A stretch of DNA of 64,000 nucleotides from Candidatus Flemingiibacterium merdigallinarum (GCA_904386005.1 CAJFKR010000004.1:38001-102000), one strand, 5' to 3'; positions 9,007-18,517 are shown, numbered from the stretch's first letter. Program-made: numbers and translations. The notes: generated by a model not told the origin, from the sequence alone.

Positions 9007-10116
9007 ATGAACGGTCAGTGGACTAAGGAACAGGCATGGAGCTGGTATAACTCGAAGCCATGGATTCGCGGCTGCAACTTTATGTCGAGCGACTGCGCGA
9101 ACCGTATCGACGAATGGCAGGAGTTCGGCTTCGAGGATAAGTTTGCGACTACGGCTCGCGAGATTGAGCTTGCCGAGGCTATCGGCTACAACTCGGTGCG
9201 GGTTATACTCGAGTTTGAGGTTTGGGATAAGCAGCACGACGGATTCATGCAGCGGCTGGACCGCTACCTTACATTGTTTTGGCAGCATGGGATCAGCGCG
9301 ATGCTTGTGCTCGCGAACGACTGCTCCGTGCCGAAATCGCTCTGGCAGCCGGCAAAATTCGGCGAGCAGAAATATGATATCGGATATCACGGCGGTAAGA
9401 AGAACTCACCGCATAAGAAACACGGCGAATTGAGCTGGCACCTGCTGGATGATCCTGACATCGCGGCGAGATATTATGAATTTGTAAAAGAGATAATATC
9501 TGTTTATGCGCACGACGAACGTGTGATTGTATGGAACCTGTTCAACGAGCCGGGCAACAATCGCGGAAATCTGAGCCTTGGTCACATGGAGAAGTTTTTT
9601 GAGATAGCTTGGACGATAGCACCCGACCAGCCGCTCTGCGCTGATATATGGTCAGGATTGCGCGGTTCGAGAGCGACGACAGAGACCGAACAGCGCGCGC
9701 TTGAGCTGTCTGACGTGATCAGCTATCACAATTACGGCAGTTATGACTCGAATGTTATGCTGGTTGAACAGCTTAAAGCAATCGGTCGACCGGCGCTGAA
9801 TACCGAGTGGCTGAATCGGATACTGCACAACAATGTAAATGAGCTGTATCCGTTGTTCTACCTTGAAAAAATCGGTTGCTACAACTGGGGCTTTGTCGCG
9901 GGGAAGTATCAGACCTTTGAGCCGTGGGAGGGCTTGTGGCAGCAGGTCGAGTCGGGCGGCGGCAAGAATCTCGACCTTACGAAATGGCAGCACGACCTGT
10001 TCCGTCCGAGTCTGCGGCCATATGATCCGGCGGAAATTGATATAATCAAAACCTACAACCGGCGTGCCGATGAGAGGTTCAAGTCTGGGCTTGATAAGCG
10101 TCTGTTTGGCAAGTAG
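9007..10116 (+). CDS. GH5-like (clan GH-A) beta-glycosidase, cytoplasmic
   Basis: A 369-residue protein without signal peptide. It has clan GH-A hallmarks: WNLFNEPG (acid/base Glu181) on strand 4 and LNTEWLN (nucleophile Glu267) on strand 7 of a TIM barrel. Such enzymes hydrolyse beta-linked gluco-, manno- or xylo-oligosaccharides with retention; proteins like this are often labelled 1,4-beta-xylanase or cellulase without biochemical proof. The ATG follows AAGGGG. It lies 11 nt after the AraC stop, so it is probably co-transcribed. The substrate is unknown, and the lack of an export signal points to intracellular oligosaccharide breakdown. Confidence 0.8.
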   Translation: MNGQWTKEQAWSWYNSKPWIRGCNFMSSDCANRIDEWQEFGFEDKFATTAREIELAEAIGYNSVRVILEFEVWDKQHDGFMQRLDRYLTLFWQHGISAMLVLANDCSVPKSLWQPAKFGEQKYDIGYHGGKKNSPHKKHGELSWHLLDDPDIAARYYEFVKEIISVYAHDERVIVWNLFNEPGNNRGNLSLGHMEKFFEIAWTIAPDQPLCADIWSGLRGSRATTETEQRALELSDVISYHNYGSYDSNVMLVEQLKAIGRPALNTEWLNRILHNNVNELYPLFYLEKIGCYNWGFVAGKYQTFEPWEGLWQQVESGGGKNLDLTKWQHDLFRPSLRPYDPAEIDIIKTYNRRADERFKSGLDKRLFGK

Positions 10117-10144
10117 CGGCAGTTTACATTAAATAATGGTTCAT

Positions 10145-10183
10145 AATGAAGAGATGATGTTTTTTAACCATCTCTTCATTTTT
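10145..10183 (+). terminator. Intrinsic terminator after the GH5-like gene
   Basis: AATGAAGAGATG pairs with CATCTCTTCATT and is followed by TTTT. It ends the AraC/GH5-like unit. Confidence 0.85.
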
Positions 10184-10216
10184 ATATAAATTTTCGATTC
10201 AAAATCAAGCTAAAGG

Positions 10217-10245
10217 TTTACTTTTATATCGCGTGGTAGTATAAT
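10217..10245 (+). promoter_or_regulatory. Upstream promoter for the GH36 gene
   Basis: TTTACT at 10217-10222, 17-bp spacer, TATAAT at 10240-10245. Confidence 0.75.
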
Positions 10246-10295
10246 AAACTTGCCGTAGGCGTTAAAATAAAAAGATAAATTCTGTCAACTTTGCC

Positions 10296-10324
10296 TTGAC
10301 ACACCGACCGGTATTCGTTACAAT
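10296..10324 (+). promoter_or_regulatory. Proximal promoter for the GH36 gene
   Basis: TTGACA at 10296-10301, 17-bp spacer, TACAAT at 10319-10324, about 70 nt before the GH36 ATG. The ORF track extends the GH36 frame back over this promoter from a TTG, which is unlikely to be the real start. Confidence 0.75.
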
Positions 10325-10394
10325 TATTGTGTATGCGGCATATCATGCCCGAATATCGAGCCTGCGCCAACGCGGGCTGAAAGGTTGTGTTAAA

Positions 10395-12518
10395 ATGAAA
10401 ATAAGCTACGATGAAACACGGAAATTGTTCCGCATGGTCTCGAGTGAGATGGAATACGCGTTTGCGGTGAATCAATATGGACGGCTGATTAACCTGTACT
10501 GGGGCGCACCCAACCGCTCGGAGAGCGACTATGATATATTGCTGTCGTATAATCCGGTAATAAAGCCCGGACCGCGCGGAGTTCAGCGCGCCGAATATCC
10601 GTCGCGCGACAGCTTCGACTTTGGCGAGCCTTGCCTGCGCGCCGCGTTCGACGATGGCGCGGAGACGCTGCGGCTGGTCTATTCGAGCCATGTAATCAGC
10701 GGTGGCGAGCTGCGCGTGACACTGCGCGACGAATACTACCCGCTCGAGGTCGAGTTGGTCTATACGACCTGGGGCGACCTGCCGCTTGTGGGCAGGCGCG
10801 CGGTCATAAAAAATACCGGCAGCGAGCCGGTGCGCCTCGATTCGGCTAAGAGCGCGGCATTCTGGCTGCCGTATGGCAGAAGGTGGCGGCTCACGCACTA
10901 CGCGGGCGACTGGGCGTCCGAATATCAAAAGCAGCAGCAGCTTTTGACGCAGTCGAGTCTGCGGCTCGAAACCTCGCAGCTGACCGACGCGGCGGCACAC
11001 CACACGCCCTTCTTCGCGCTCGACGCGGACGGCGGCTCGACCGAGGAGCTGGGCGAGGTCTATTTCGGTATGCTTCACTGGAGCGGAGATTTTCAAATGA
11101 CCTTCGAGACGCAGCACACGCAGCAGCTCGACTGCCTTGGTGTGACCGGCGGCGTCAGCGACTATATGTCGCGACCGGTGCTTTGCGGCGGTGAGAGCTT
11201 TGTGACGCCGTTGTTCACCTGCGGATTTTCGTCGCGCGGTTTCGGACATATGAGCGAAATTTTGTACGACTGGCAGTTCGACTATATTCTGCCGCGCGGG
11301 GACAAGACTGACAAGGGGCACGGCGAGCGCCCGATAATCTGCAACACGTGGTACCCGTATGAGTTCGACATCGACGAAAAGAAGCTGCTCGATTACATAC
11401 CCAAGGTAAAGCGGATCGGCGGCGAGCTGTTTGTCATCGACGACGGCTGGATGAGCGGCAGGACAAATGACCGCGCCGGTCTCGGCGACTGGGTCGCCGA
11501 CCCGAAACGCTTCCCGGGCGGGCTCGGCAAGATCGCCGACGCGGTGCATGACGCCGGACTCCTGTTCGGAATCTGGGTCGAGCCGGAGATGGTCAACCCC
11601 GACAGCGACCTGTACCGCGCGCACCCCGACTGGATTCTGTCCGAGCCGAACCGAAATCCGCTGACCATGCGCAGTCAGTACATACTGGATATGTCGCGCG
11701 AGGATATACGCGACTGGGCGATTGACTGGCTCGACGAGCTTATCGAGTCGGCGAAGCTCGACTATCTGAAATGGGACATGAACCGTCAGGCGAATGAGCT
11801 GGGACTGTACGCGCTCGAGCGCGCGGTCTCGGTCAAATATATGCGGTCGATCGAATATATCTGGCGGCACATAAACGAGAAATACCCCGACCTGCTGCTC
11901 GAAAACTGCGCGGGCGGCGGCGGGCGCGCCGACTTCGGTATGCTCGGCTTCGCCGACCGGATGAACCGCTCAGACAACGCCGACCCTATCGACGTCATGA
12001 CGATACACGAGAATTACTCGACCTTCTTCGTGCCGAAGCTCGCCGGCGGCGCGGGCAACGTCTCGCCGTCGCCGAACGGAATTAACGGTCGGGCAGTGCC
12101 GCTCGAGTTCCGTATCGCGAGCGGAATGACCGGCTCGATGAGCATCGGTATCGATCTGCTGACGGCTGACGACGCGACGCTCGAACGGCTGAAATCGGCG
12201 ATTGCCGAGTTCAAGCTGCACCGGCGCGCATTGCAGAACTCGTATGTATATCGAATCGCGTCGGTATACGACCATTCGTATCAGGTGCTCGAATATCTTG
12301 AGCGGGATAAAAATGAGTTCACGGTATTCGCGTTCGGGCACAACCTGCACCAATGGGACAAGCAGCTGCCGCGCTTCCGTATGCGCGGGCTCGACCCCGA
12401 CGCGGTATACGAATCGGACGGAGTGCGGATGTCGGGCGCGGCGCTTATGAATATCGGCATACAGCTTCGCTTGATGGGCGACTATACGAGCTCGGTCAGC
12501 TTCTGGCACAGGGTCTGA
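10395..12518 (+). CDS. Alpha-galactosidase, GH36 family
   Basis: A 707-residue GH36 enzyme that removes terminal alpha-galactose from raffinose-type oligosaccharides or galactomannan. The N-terminal beta-supersandwich is followed by a TIM barrel. ELFVIDDGWM lies on an early strand, KWDMNRQ carries the nucleophile (Asp461), CAGGGGRADFGML is the family signature, and RSDNADP carries the acid/base (Asp527). Length matches the bacterial family (about 700-740). The ATG at 10395 follows GAAAGG. No signal peptide is seen. It begins a plus-strand run with a Gfo/Idh dehydrogenase, TIM-barrel isomerase and UroD-like protein. A divergent second GH36 is at 26838-28841. Confidence 0.93.
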   Translation: MKISYDETRKLFRMVSSEMEYAFAVNQYGRLINLYWGAPNRSESDYDILLSYNPVIKPGPRGVQRAEYPSRDSFDFGEPCLRAAFDDGAETLRLVYSSHVISGGELRVTLRDEYYPLEVELVYTTWGDLPLVGRRAVIKNTGSEPVRLDSAKSAAFWLPYGRRWRLTHYAGDWASEYQKQQQLLTQSSLRLETSQLTDAAAHHTPFFALDADGGSTEELGEVYFGMLHWSGDFQMTFETQHTQQLDCLGVTGGVSDYMSRPVLCGGESFVTPLFTCGFSSRGFGHMSEILYDWQFDYILPRGDKTDKGHGERPIICNTWYPYEFDIDEKKLLDYIPKVKRIGGELFVIDDGWMSGRTNDRAGLGDWVADPKRFPGGLGKIADAVHDAGLLFGIWVEPEMVNPDSDLYRAHPDWILSEPNRNPLTMRSQYILDMSREDIRDWAIDWLDELIESAKLDYLKWDMNRQANELGLYALERAVSVKYMRSIEYIWRHINEKYPDLLLENCAGGGGRADFGMLGFADRMNRSDNADPIDVMTIHENYSTFFVPKLAGGAGNVSPSPNGINGRAVPLEFRIASGMTGSMSIGIDLLTADDATLERLKSAIAEFKLHRRALQNSYVYRIASVYDHSYQVLEYLERDKNEFTVFAFGHNLHQWDKQLPRFRMRGLDPDAVYESDGVRMSGAALMNIGIQLRLMGDYTSSVSFWHRV

Positions 12519-12639
12519 AAATGACAGTATGCCGCATAGTCGTGCCGCGGCGACCGATTTGTCCGATTCAGCGCGGTCAATCAATTAAAAACGAAGCACA
12601 GGCTTCAATAAATATATCTGACACAAGGTGGTTATAAAA

Positions 12640-13683
12640 ATGAAAAACGGAAAAATCGGTTATGCCGTGGTAGGTCTCGGCATAGGCAAAGCACACGTCG
12701 ACGCGGCGGCGGCATCGAAAAAATGCGAGCTTGTCGCGGTCTGCGACCTGATACAGGCGAAGCTCGACAAGGTTGTAGAGCGCTATCCGGGCACGCTTAC
12801 CTATCTCGACTTTGACGAGATGCTTAAAAATCCCGAGATCGACGTCGTCAGCATCTGTCTGCCGAGCGCGATGCACGCTGAATTCGCGGTCAGAGCTATG
12901 GAAGCCGGCAAGAACGTGCTCGTCGAAAAGCCGATAGACATCACGGTCGACGCGGCGATGAAGATTGAGGAGGCGCGCGTCCGCACCGGCAAGATCGCCG
13001 GCGTGATTCACCAGAACCGCAACAACGCGGTCATGAAGCCTATCAAGGAGGCGCTCGACTCGGGATGTCTCGGCAAGCTGATCCTCGGCACGTTCGCGGT
13101 CAAGTGGTACCGCGACCAGCACTACTACGAGGGCTGGCACGGCACGTGGGACATGGACGGCGGCGGCTCGCTGATGAATCAGGCCGTACACACGGTCGAC
13201 CTCATGCAGTGGCTGATGGGCGACGTCGAGAGCGTACATTCGACTATGGGAATATACGACCACGACATCGAAACCGAGGATTTGACCGCGTCGATTGTAA
13301 AGTTCAAGAGCGGCGCGACCGCGACCTTTGTCAGCACGACCTGCGCCTACCCGGGTATCAGCACCGACATCCAGCTTTACGGCACGGGCGGCACAATCGA
13401 GGCTGACGCGGACATATTGAAGCGCTGGATTCTGCGCGACTCTGACGACGCGGAGGAAGAGGAGGCAGAGATGCTCGAAAAGTACGGCGGAGGCAATCGC
13501 GCCGCCGAGAAGAACGACCCGATGCTTGTCACCGGACACGCGTCCATGGTCGAGAATATGCTCGACGCCGTCATCAATCACACCGACCCGCAGATTCTGC
13601 CGCTCGAGGCTATCAAGAGCGTGCGCATAGTCAACGCGGTATACGAGTCGGCGCGCACCGGCAAGACGATATATTTTGACTGA
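12640..13683 (+). CDS. Gfo/Idh/MocA family oxidoreductase
   Basis: A 347-residue NAD(P)-dependent dehydrogenase. The N-terminal Rossmann fold has VVGLGIGKAHVDAA, the family catalytic Lys sits in VEKPIDI, and the C-terminal alpha/beta domain has GGGSLMNQAVHTVDLM, which carries the usual catalytic Asp/His region. Family members oxidise or reduce sugars, inositols or their derivatives. The ATG at 12640 follows AAGGTGG; the track start GTG 12628 overlaps the ribosome binding site. It sits between GH36 and a TIM-barrel isomerase, consistent with processing the released sugar. Exact substrate unknown. Confidence 0.9.
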   Translation: MKNGKIGYAVVGLGIGKAHVDAAAASKKCELVAVCDLIQAKLDKVVERYPGTLTYLDFDEMLKNPEIDVVSICLPSAMHAEFAVRAMEAGKNVLVEKPIDITVDAAMKIEEARVRTGKIAGVIHQNRNNAVMKPIKEALDSGCLGKLILGTFAVKWYRDQHYYEGWHGTWDMDGGGSLMNQAVHTVDLMQWLMGDVESVHSTMGIYDHDIETEDLTASIVKFKSGATATFVSTTCAYPGISTDIQLYGTGGTIEADADILKRWILRDSDDAEEEEAEMLEKYGGGNRAAEKNDPMLVTGHASMVENMLDAVINHTDPQILPLEAIKSVRIVNAVYESARTGKTIYFD

Positions 13684-13808
13684 TATCCGCCCGCGCGACA
13701 GACGAATTCAATTGCATGGCGCGATTCGGGCTGATATACAGTCGAAGCAAATGCGAAGCTAATCGTACAGCCATTTTGGCTGTGATAACAGAAAAGAGGT
13801 AATTTGAA

Positions 13809-14567
13809 ATGATAAAAACACTTGGTGTACAGCTGTTCACAATCCGCTCGGCTATGACCGACGAGGACAGCATCAGAAGCAGCTTTTTAAAGCTAAAGGA
13901 GCTCGGCTACGAGGAGGGACAGACGGCGGGATTCTTTGTCGGCGCGCCCAAATTCGCCGAGATCGCGAAGGAGACCGGACTGAAGATCTGCGGCACGCAC
14001 TGCGGCTTCGGCGAGCTCATCGCCGACCCCGACCGCGCTATGGAGGAGCACGACCTGCTGGGTACTAAAAACATCGGTATCGGCGGTATGCCGGGCGAGG
14101 CGCGCGAGAGTCTGGACGCGCTCTATCGCTTCGTCGAACAGTTCAACGAGTTCGCGGCGAAGGTCAACAAGTACGGCTTCAAGTTCACCTACCACAACCA
14201 CAGCTTTGAGTTCGCGCGTCTCGGCGGCAAGCGGATAATCGACGTGCTGGTCGACGGTCTTGACCCGAAGACCACGTCGTTCGTGCTCGACACCTACTGG
14301 GTACAGCACGGCGGCGGAGATGTAATCTGGTGGATGAACAAGCTCGCCGGACGCATTGACATTCTGCACCTCAAGGACATGGCTATGGCTGACAAGCAGT
14401 ACATAACCGAAATCGGTCAGGGAAATATCAACTTTGACGGAATCATTGCGACGGCAGAGAAGATCGGCGTAAAGCACTATGTCGTCGAGCAGGACACCTG
14501 CCCGGGCGATCCGTTTGACAGTCTCAAGATAAGCTACGAATACATCAAGTCGAAATACATGGCGTAA
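13809..14567 (+). CDS. Sugar phosphate isomerase/epimerase-like TIM barrel
   Basis: A 252-residue xylose-isomerase-like TIM barrel (AP endonuclease 2 superfold). Visible features are LGVQLFTIR at the first strand, TYHNHSFEF (metal-binding His and Glu region), FVLDTYWVQHGG, DILHLKDM (His) and a C-terminal VVEQD (Glu). These usually bind a divalent metal and isomerise or epimerise sugars, or dehydrate inositol intermediates. It is preceded by AAAAGAGG. It follows a Gfo/Idh dehydrogenase, a pairing common in sugar and inositol catabolism. No specific substrate can be assigned. Confidence 0.87.
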   Translation: MIKTLGVQLFTIRSAMTDEDSIRSSFLKLKELGYEEGQTAGFFVGAPKFAEIAKETGLKICGTHCGFGELIADPDRAMEEHDLLGTKNIGIGGMPGEARESLDALYRFVEQFNEFAAKVNKYGFKFTYHNHSFEFARLGGKRIIDVLVDGLDPKTTSFVLDTYWVQHGGGDVIWWMNKLAGRIDILHLKDMAMADKQYITEIGQGNINFDGIIATAEKIGVKHYVVEQDTCPGDPFDSLKISYEYIKSKYMA

Positions 14568-14594
14568 GGTCCGCGCCGAGACGAGGTGAACAGC

Positions 14595-15695
14595 ATGAGC
14601 GCAATTGTCAGATATACCGAGACGATGTCGCCGAAGGAGCGTGTGCGCCGGACATTCGAGTTCGATAAGACCGACCGTGTGACGATCGGTTATGAGGCAA
14701 ATGGAGCGGTACATATGCGGCTTTCACAGGCGCTCGGCATTCCCGACGGCAACCTCGAGCTGGTATACCGCGCGCTCGGTGTCGATTACCGCGGAGTGAA
14801 TCCGGCGTATACCGGACCACAGCTGTTCACCGCCCCCAAGGGACGGCAGGTCGACCCGCTCGAGGGTTTCATCATGCGCTGGGTGCCGAACGAGAACGGC
14901 GGCTACTGGGATTTCTGCGACTTCCCGCTAAAGGACGCTGACGACGAAGATTTCGACAATTTCCCGATACCGAATCCCGACGACTTTGACTATGCCGGCG
15001 CGGCCGAATACGCCGCGTCGGTCGGTCGCGAATACGCGCTGTACGTCGGAAATCCGGGCGTGCCGGATATAATCAACTCAAACGGTCGAATTATGGGTAT
15101 GGAGGATGTGCTCTGCCACCTGATGCTCGGCGACGAAGCCGCGCTGTCGCTGATTCAGCGCCGCAGCGATTTCTTCCTCGCGCGCATGGAGCGGACGATC
15201 GAAGCCTGCCGAGACTACATCGATTTTGTATGGCTCGGCGAGGATCTCGGCACGCAGATTGCGCCGATGATCAGCCTGGAGCTGTACCGCAAAGAGATAA
15301 AGCCGCTGCACAAGCTGTTTGTCGACCTCGCTAAGAGTTATGATCTGCCGGTGCTCTTTCACACCTGCGGCAGCTCGAGCTGGGTATACGAGGACTTCAT
15401 TGAGCTGGGCGTGCGCGGCGTCGACACGCTCCAGCCCGAAGCGCACAACATGAGCCCCGAATATCTCGTCTCGCGTTTCGGCGGCAGGCTGAACTTTCGC
15501 GGCTGCATATCGACCGCCGGACCGCTCGCTTACGGCACGCCTGAGGACACCGAGAGGGTCTGCCGCGAGACGCTCGAGACGATGATGCCTACCCGCGGCT
15601 ATCACTTCGCGCCGACTCACGCGATACAGGACAACACTCCGGTCGAGAACATCATCGCGATGTACAACGCCGCGCACAAATACGGAAGATATTGA
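14595..15695 (+). CDS. Uroporphyrinogen decarboxylase (URO-D) family protein
   Basis: A 366-residue URO-D-fold protein. SPKERVRRTFEF near the N-terminus and LPVLFHTCGSSS (a His-x-Cys-Gly motif, near residue 258) are typical of the corrinoid-methyltransferase-like branch rather than of true HemE. The C-terminal FAPTHAIQDNTPVEN is also typical of this branch. Members move methyl groups from small substrates to corrinoid or thiol acceptors, but no corrinoid protein gene is nearby, so the role here is unclear. The start ATG 14595 follows GAGGTG; the track start GTG 14586 overlaps it. It is the last gene of the run started by GH36. Confidence 0.85.
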   Translation: MSAIVRYTETMSPKERVRRTFEFDKTDRVTIGYEANGAVHMRLSQALGIPDGNLELVYRALGVDYRGVNPAYTGPQLFTAPKGRQVDPLEGFIMRWVPNENGGYWDFCDFPLKDADDEDFDNFPIPNPDDFDYAGAAEYAASVGREYALYVGNPGVPDIINSNGRIMGMEDVLCHLMLGDEAALSLIQRRSDFFLARMERTIEACRDYIDFVWLGEDLGTQIAPMISLELYRKEIKPLHKLFVDLAKSYDLPVLFHTCGSSSWVYEDFIELGVRGVDTLQPEAHNMSPEYLVSRFGGRLNFRGCISTAGPLAYGTPEDTERVCRETLETMMPTRGYHFAPTHAIQDNTPVENIIAMYNAAHKYGRY

Positions 15696-15848
15696 GGCTT
15701 GCGGTGGCTTTGAGCTTGCTGGCGTTGGTGCGGTTTATGCGGGCTTTGAGTTAGGAGTTGCGGAACACATAAATTGCCGCAGGCAATTTTTGTGATTCAA
15801 TATATTTGATTTACGGATTGATATTATATAGTGAAAGCAGGTGAGAAT

Positions 15849-17042
15849 GTGATTTATCTGAATGGGCAGGGGATTGACAAATACAGGATATATACGACCG
15901 AAGAAATTCCGGTCGACATATTGAATTCGCTCGAATATCTGCGCGGCAGAATTGAGGATTTGACCGGACACAGGCTGACGATTTCGTCGGAACGCGGTGA
16001 GCTGAATATTGAGGCGCGGATTGCTGACCTCGCGCCCGAATACGCCGAGTGCGGATTCGATGGCGGCGACCTGATATTTGCCGGCGGGCATTATCTGTCA
16101 GCCGCTGAGCTTGTGCGCTCGTTTGCCGACTCGCTGCGCGACGGCGACTACGACGCCGCGTTTACGCTGTCATACAGCTACGACAAGCAGCCGCTGTATT
16201 CGACGCGCTATCCCGAGATGAAGCTGGTCTGGGACGACGAATTCGACTATACCGGAGACCTGTACGACCGCAGAAAGTGGGTGCAGCGTCCGCAGATGCG
16301 CGCGAAGGATGTCGTCAACGGCACAGGCGAGCGCAATGTCGTCGTGCGCGACGGCAAGCTCGTGCTGCGCTCCTGGAGCGAGGACGGCGACAAGCCTTAT
16401 TCGACGAATATGTCAATGACGACCTACGACTCGCTCAATTACAGCTACGGCTATCTTGAAATGCGTGCGAAGGTGCCGTTCGGAAAAGGCTGCTGGCCAT
16501 CGTTCTGGATGATCTCGAAGCCCGAGTATTCGGACCAGGTATACAACACCGAGATCGACATTTTCGAGGTGTTCGCGTCGCCCGACTCACTCTGGCCGAA
16601 CATACACAAGTGGTTCCACGACGGCAGCGGCTACCACTCGCAGCTGGGCGGCGACCGCAAGTGTCCGTATGTGTTCGGTCACACCGCGGGGCTGTCGGAC
16701 GAATGGCACACCTACGGCTTTTTCTGGGACGAGACGCGGATGATATTTTCGGTCGACGGTCAGGATTACTGCACGTTCGACATTACCGAGACCGGCGATT
16801 TCGGCGACAGGCCGGGCATGGGCGGATTTCATGTGCCCTGCTATGTGATACTGAACAATTTCATCTTCACTCCGCTCGCGCACTGGAAGCCGAACGGCGA
16901 CGCGTCGCTCGTCGACGAGCGGACGGTCTATCCGGTCACCTACACAATCGACTACATCCGGCTCTATCAGGGCGAGAACGGAATACTGCACAAGCCGAGC
17001 GAGCGGGCGGGATATGTGCCGCCGGTCGTCGTCGGCGAGTGA
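15849..17042 (+). CDS. GH16-like endo-beta-glucanase/galactanase
   Basis: A 397-residue protein. An N-terminal alpha/beta region (about 1-110) of unknown type precedes a GH16 beta-jelly-roll. The catalytic motif EIDIFE (Glu235, Asp237, Glu240) matches the ExDxxE signature of laminarinase-type enzymes. GYLEMRAKVPFGKGCWPSFW and WHTYGFFWDETRMIFSVDG are further family hallmarks. It would cleave internal beta-1,3 or mixed-linkage glucans. No signal peptide is visible, which is odd for GH16 and suggests cytoplasmic action on imported oligomers, or that the N-terminal domain does another job. I prefer GTG 15849 (AGGTGAG six to ten nt upstream) to the track GTG at 15831. The intergenic region before it carries GAGTTAGGAGTT repeats and a small hairpin. 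Confidence 0.85.
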   Translation: MIYLNGQGIDKYRIYTTEEIPVDILNSLEYLRGRIEDLTGHRLTISSERGELNIEARIADLAPEYAECGFDGGDLIFAGGHYLSAAELVRSFADSLRDGDYDAAFTLSYSYDKQPLYSTRYPEMKLVWDDEFDYTGDLYDRRKWVQRPQMRAKDVVNGTGERNVVVRDGKLVLRSWSEDGDKPYSTNMSMTTYDSLNYSYGYLEMRAKVPFGKGCWPSFWMISKPEYSDQVYNTEIDIFEVFASPDSLWPNIHKWFHDGSGYHSQLGGDRKCPYVFGHTAGLSDEWHTYGFFWDETRMIFSVDGQDYCTFDITETGDFGDRPGMGGFHVPCYVILNNFIFTPLAHWKPNGDASLVDERTVYPVTYTIDYIRLYQGENGILHKPSERAGYVPPVVVGE

Positions 17043-17124
17043 CGGCAGCTTGTGGTCGACAAATAACTCGATTTCGGGTTTGTGAATGGATGACGTATAC
17101 AACCACACGATATTACGCATAACA

Positions 17125-17155
17125 ACAAGCCGGAGCGAACGCTCCGGCTTGTATT
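17125..17155 (+). terminator. Terminator after the GH16-like gene
   Basis: ACAAGCCGGAGC pairs perfectly with GCTCCGGCTTGT around GAAC, followed by ATTTGTATT. Confidence 0.88.
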
Positions 17156-17205
17156 TGTATTCGCGATGTGTGCCGCGACCGCCGCGCAAATATACGGCAG
17201 GCGCG

Positions 17206-17313
17206 ACTTTAGTGTCTGATATGACAGATGTAGCTTTAACGTCCGATATGACAGATGTAGCTTTAGTGTCCGATATTACAGCCGTGGCTATAATATCAGA
17301 TGCGGCAGGCGAG
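17206..17313. repeat. Four 27-bp tandem repeats
   Basis: Four 27-bp units (unit like GCTTTAACGTCCGATATGAC plus AGATGTA) at 17206, 17233, 17260 and 17287, diverging progressively to the right. The last unit runs into the 3' end of the minus-strand Gfo/Idh gene and supplies its terminal codons and stop. Confidence 0.8.
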
Positions 17314-18351
17314 ACCGTGTCCCTCTTCCTCGGACTTGAACAGCAGGTCGATGACCTTCATAACGCGCAGTGCCTGCGCCGGTTTTACAATCAGCTCAGC
17401 TTCACCGTCCAGCACGCCGAGGATGTTCTTGTAATAGTCGCTCCAGTCGGACGAAACGTCGGGCAGCGGCAGCTCTGTAAGCGAGGTCTTGGGTCTCGGC
17501 ACCATAGTGCGTGTCGGTCCGGCTTCGGTGTAGACAATCTCGTCGTCCCACGCCATCTCGGCGTTGGTGTTCAGCTTGACCATCTTGCCCTTGCAGCTCC
17601 AGTCCTCGATTATAGCCGTGCCGTCGGTGCAGGACATATGCCAGCGCGGCAGATTTATAAAGCAGTTGGTCGACATTTCGAGCAGCGCGGACACGCCGTT
17701 CTCGAAGCGGAGCATCAGCTTGATGTTGTCGTCGACGTCGCTGCCGAACAGCTTTAAAAGGTGCGCGTTGACCGATACGACCGGCGAGTCGATCAGGTTC
17801 ATCATCTGGTCGATGAGGTGTACGCCCCAGTCGAGCAGCATTCCGCCGCCGTTGACCTTATGGTTGCGCCAGCCGTGCATCGAGCCGCGCGAGCCCTGAA
17901 CCCGGCTTTCGATGAAATAGGGCTTGCCGATGACGCCGCTCGCGACTATCTCCTTGATTATACAATAGTCGCGGTCCCAGCGGCGGTTCTGGTGGATCGA
18001 GAAGAGCTTGCCATTCATCTCGGACGCGGCGATGATCTCCTCGAGCTCGGCTGAATTCAGTGTGACCGGCTTCTCGCAGATCACGTTCTTGCCGGCGTTG
18101 AGGCAGGCTATAGCCAGATCCTTGTGGAAGTTGTTCGGTGTGGCGATTGTGACAAGGTCGACCTCCTTATCCGCGAGTAGCTCGTCGAGCGACGAATATG
18201 GATACAGCCCTTTCTCCTCGGCCGATTTGAGTGCCTCCGGACGTATGTCGTAGGCTCCTTTTGTATTGAGCTCGGGCAGGCGCGACTTGATATTGCTGTA
18301 GTGCCAGCCGCCCATTCCGCCGAATCCGATAAGTGCCCATGTATGCTGCAT
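17296..18351 (-). CDS. Gfo/Idh/MocA family oxidoreductase
   Basis: A 351-residue NAD(P)-binding dehydrogenase. It begins MQHTWALIGFGGMGGWHYSN (Rossmann GxGxxG), with the catalytic-Lys motif CEKPVTL, Rossmann neighbour TPNNFHKDL, and the C-terminal GGGMLLDWGVHLIDQM region. The substrate is probably a sugar derivative. The ATG at 18351 follows AAAGGAG by eight nt; the track extends further upstream without a better start. Its last residues lie inside a 27-bp tandem repeat, so the tail may be a recent extension. The nearest upstream gene on the same strand is an SBP lipoprotein about 300 bp away. Confidence 0.9.
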   Translation of the reverse strand: MQHTWALIGFGGMGGWHYSNIKSRLPELNTKGAYDIRPEALKSAEEKGLYPYSSLDELLADKEVDLVTIATPNNFHKDLAIACLNAGKNVICEKPVTLNSAELEEIIAASEMNGKLFSIHQNRRWDRDYCIIKEIVASGVIGKPYFIESRVQGSRGSMHGWRNHKVNGGGMLLDWGVHLIDQMMNLIDSPVVSVNAHLLKLFGSDVDDNIKLMLRFENGVSALLEMSTNCFINLPRWHMSCTDGTAIIEDWSCKGKMVKLNTNAEMAWDDEIVYTEAGPTRTMVPRPKTSLTELPLPDVSSDWSDYYKNILGVLDGEAELIVKPAQALRVMKVIDLLFKSEEEGHGLACRI

Positions 18352-18437
18352 ATTGACAACTCCTTTCATATATCCTGCCGCCGGACACATCCGGCGGGAA
18401 TTCGATTATCCGCTGCTGTCTATGCGGCGCGGTAATA

Positions 18438-18510
18438 TGTCAAACAGTAATGAACCACACGGCAATACATTACATAGTAATACATTACACAGTAATGTTC
18501 ACACAGTCAT
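18438..18510. repeat. 15-bp tandem repeat array in the 5' region of the Gfo/Idh gene
   Basis: About five degenerate 15-bp units (such as ACATTACATAGTAAT and ACATTACACAGTAAT) lie between the probable -10 box and the Gfo/Idh start, so they would be part of its 5' UTR. The remainder of 18352-18654 shows only a GCCGCCGGAC...CCGGCGGG hairpin near 18378 and the promoter. Confidence 0.65.
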
Positions 18511-18517
18511 TATAGCA
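18509..18517 (-). promoter_or_regulatory. Extended -10 promoter for the minus-strand Gfo/Idh gene
   Basis: On the minus strand TGCTATAAT gives a perfect TATAAT with the TGn extension. No good -35 lies at standard spacing; a TTGACT lies 22 bp upstream. Confidence 0.55.

Noticed and set aside
10224-11870. 548-aa minus-strand ORF
   Set aside because: Antisense shadow of the GH36 gene that also covers its promoters.
14595-15695. HemE (true uroporphyrinogen decarboxylase)
   Set aside because: No heme-pathway neighbours, and the His-x-Cys-Gly motif fits the methyltransferase-like branch better.
17086-17757. 223-aa plus-strand ORF with 9-aa repeats
   Set aside because: The repeats come from the 27-bp DNA array; most of the ORF is antisense to the Gfo/Idh gene.
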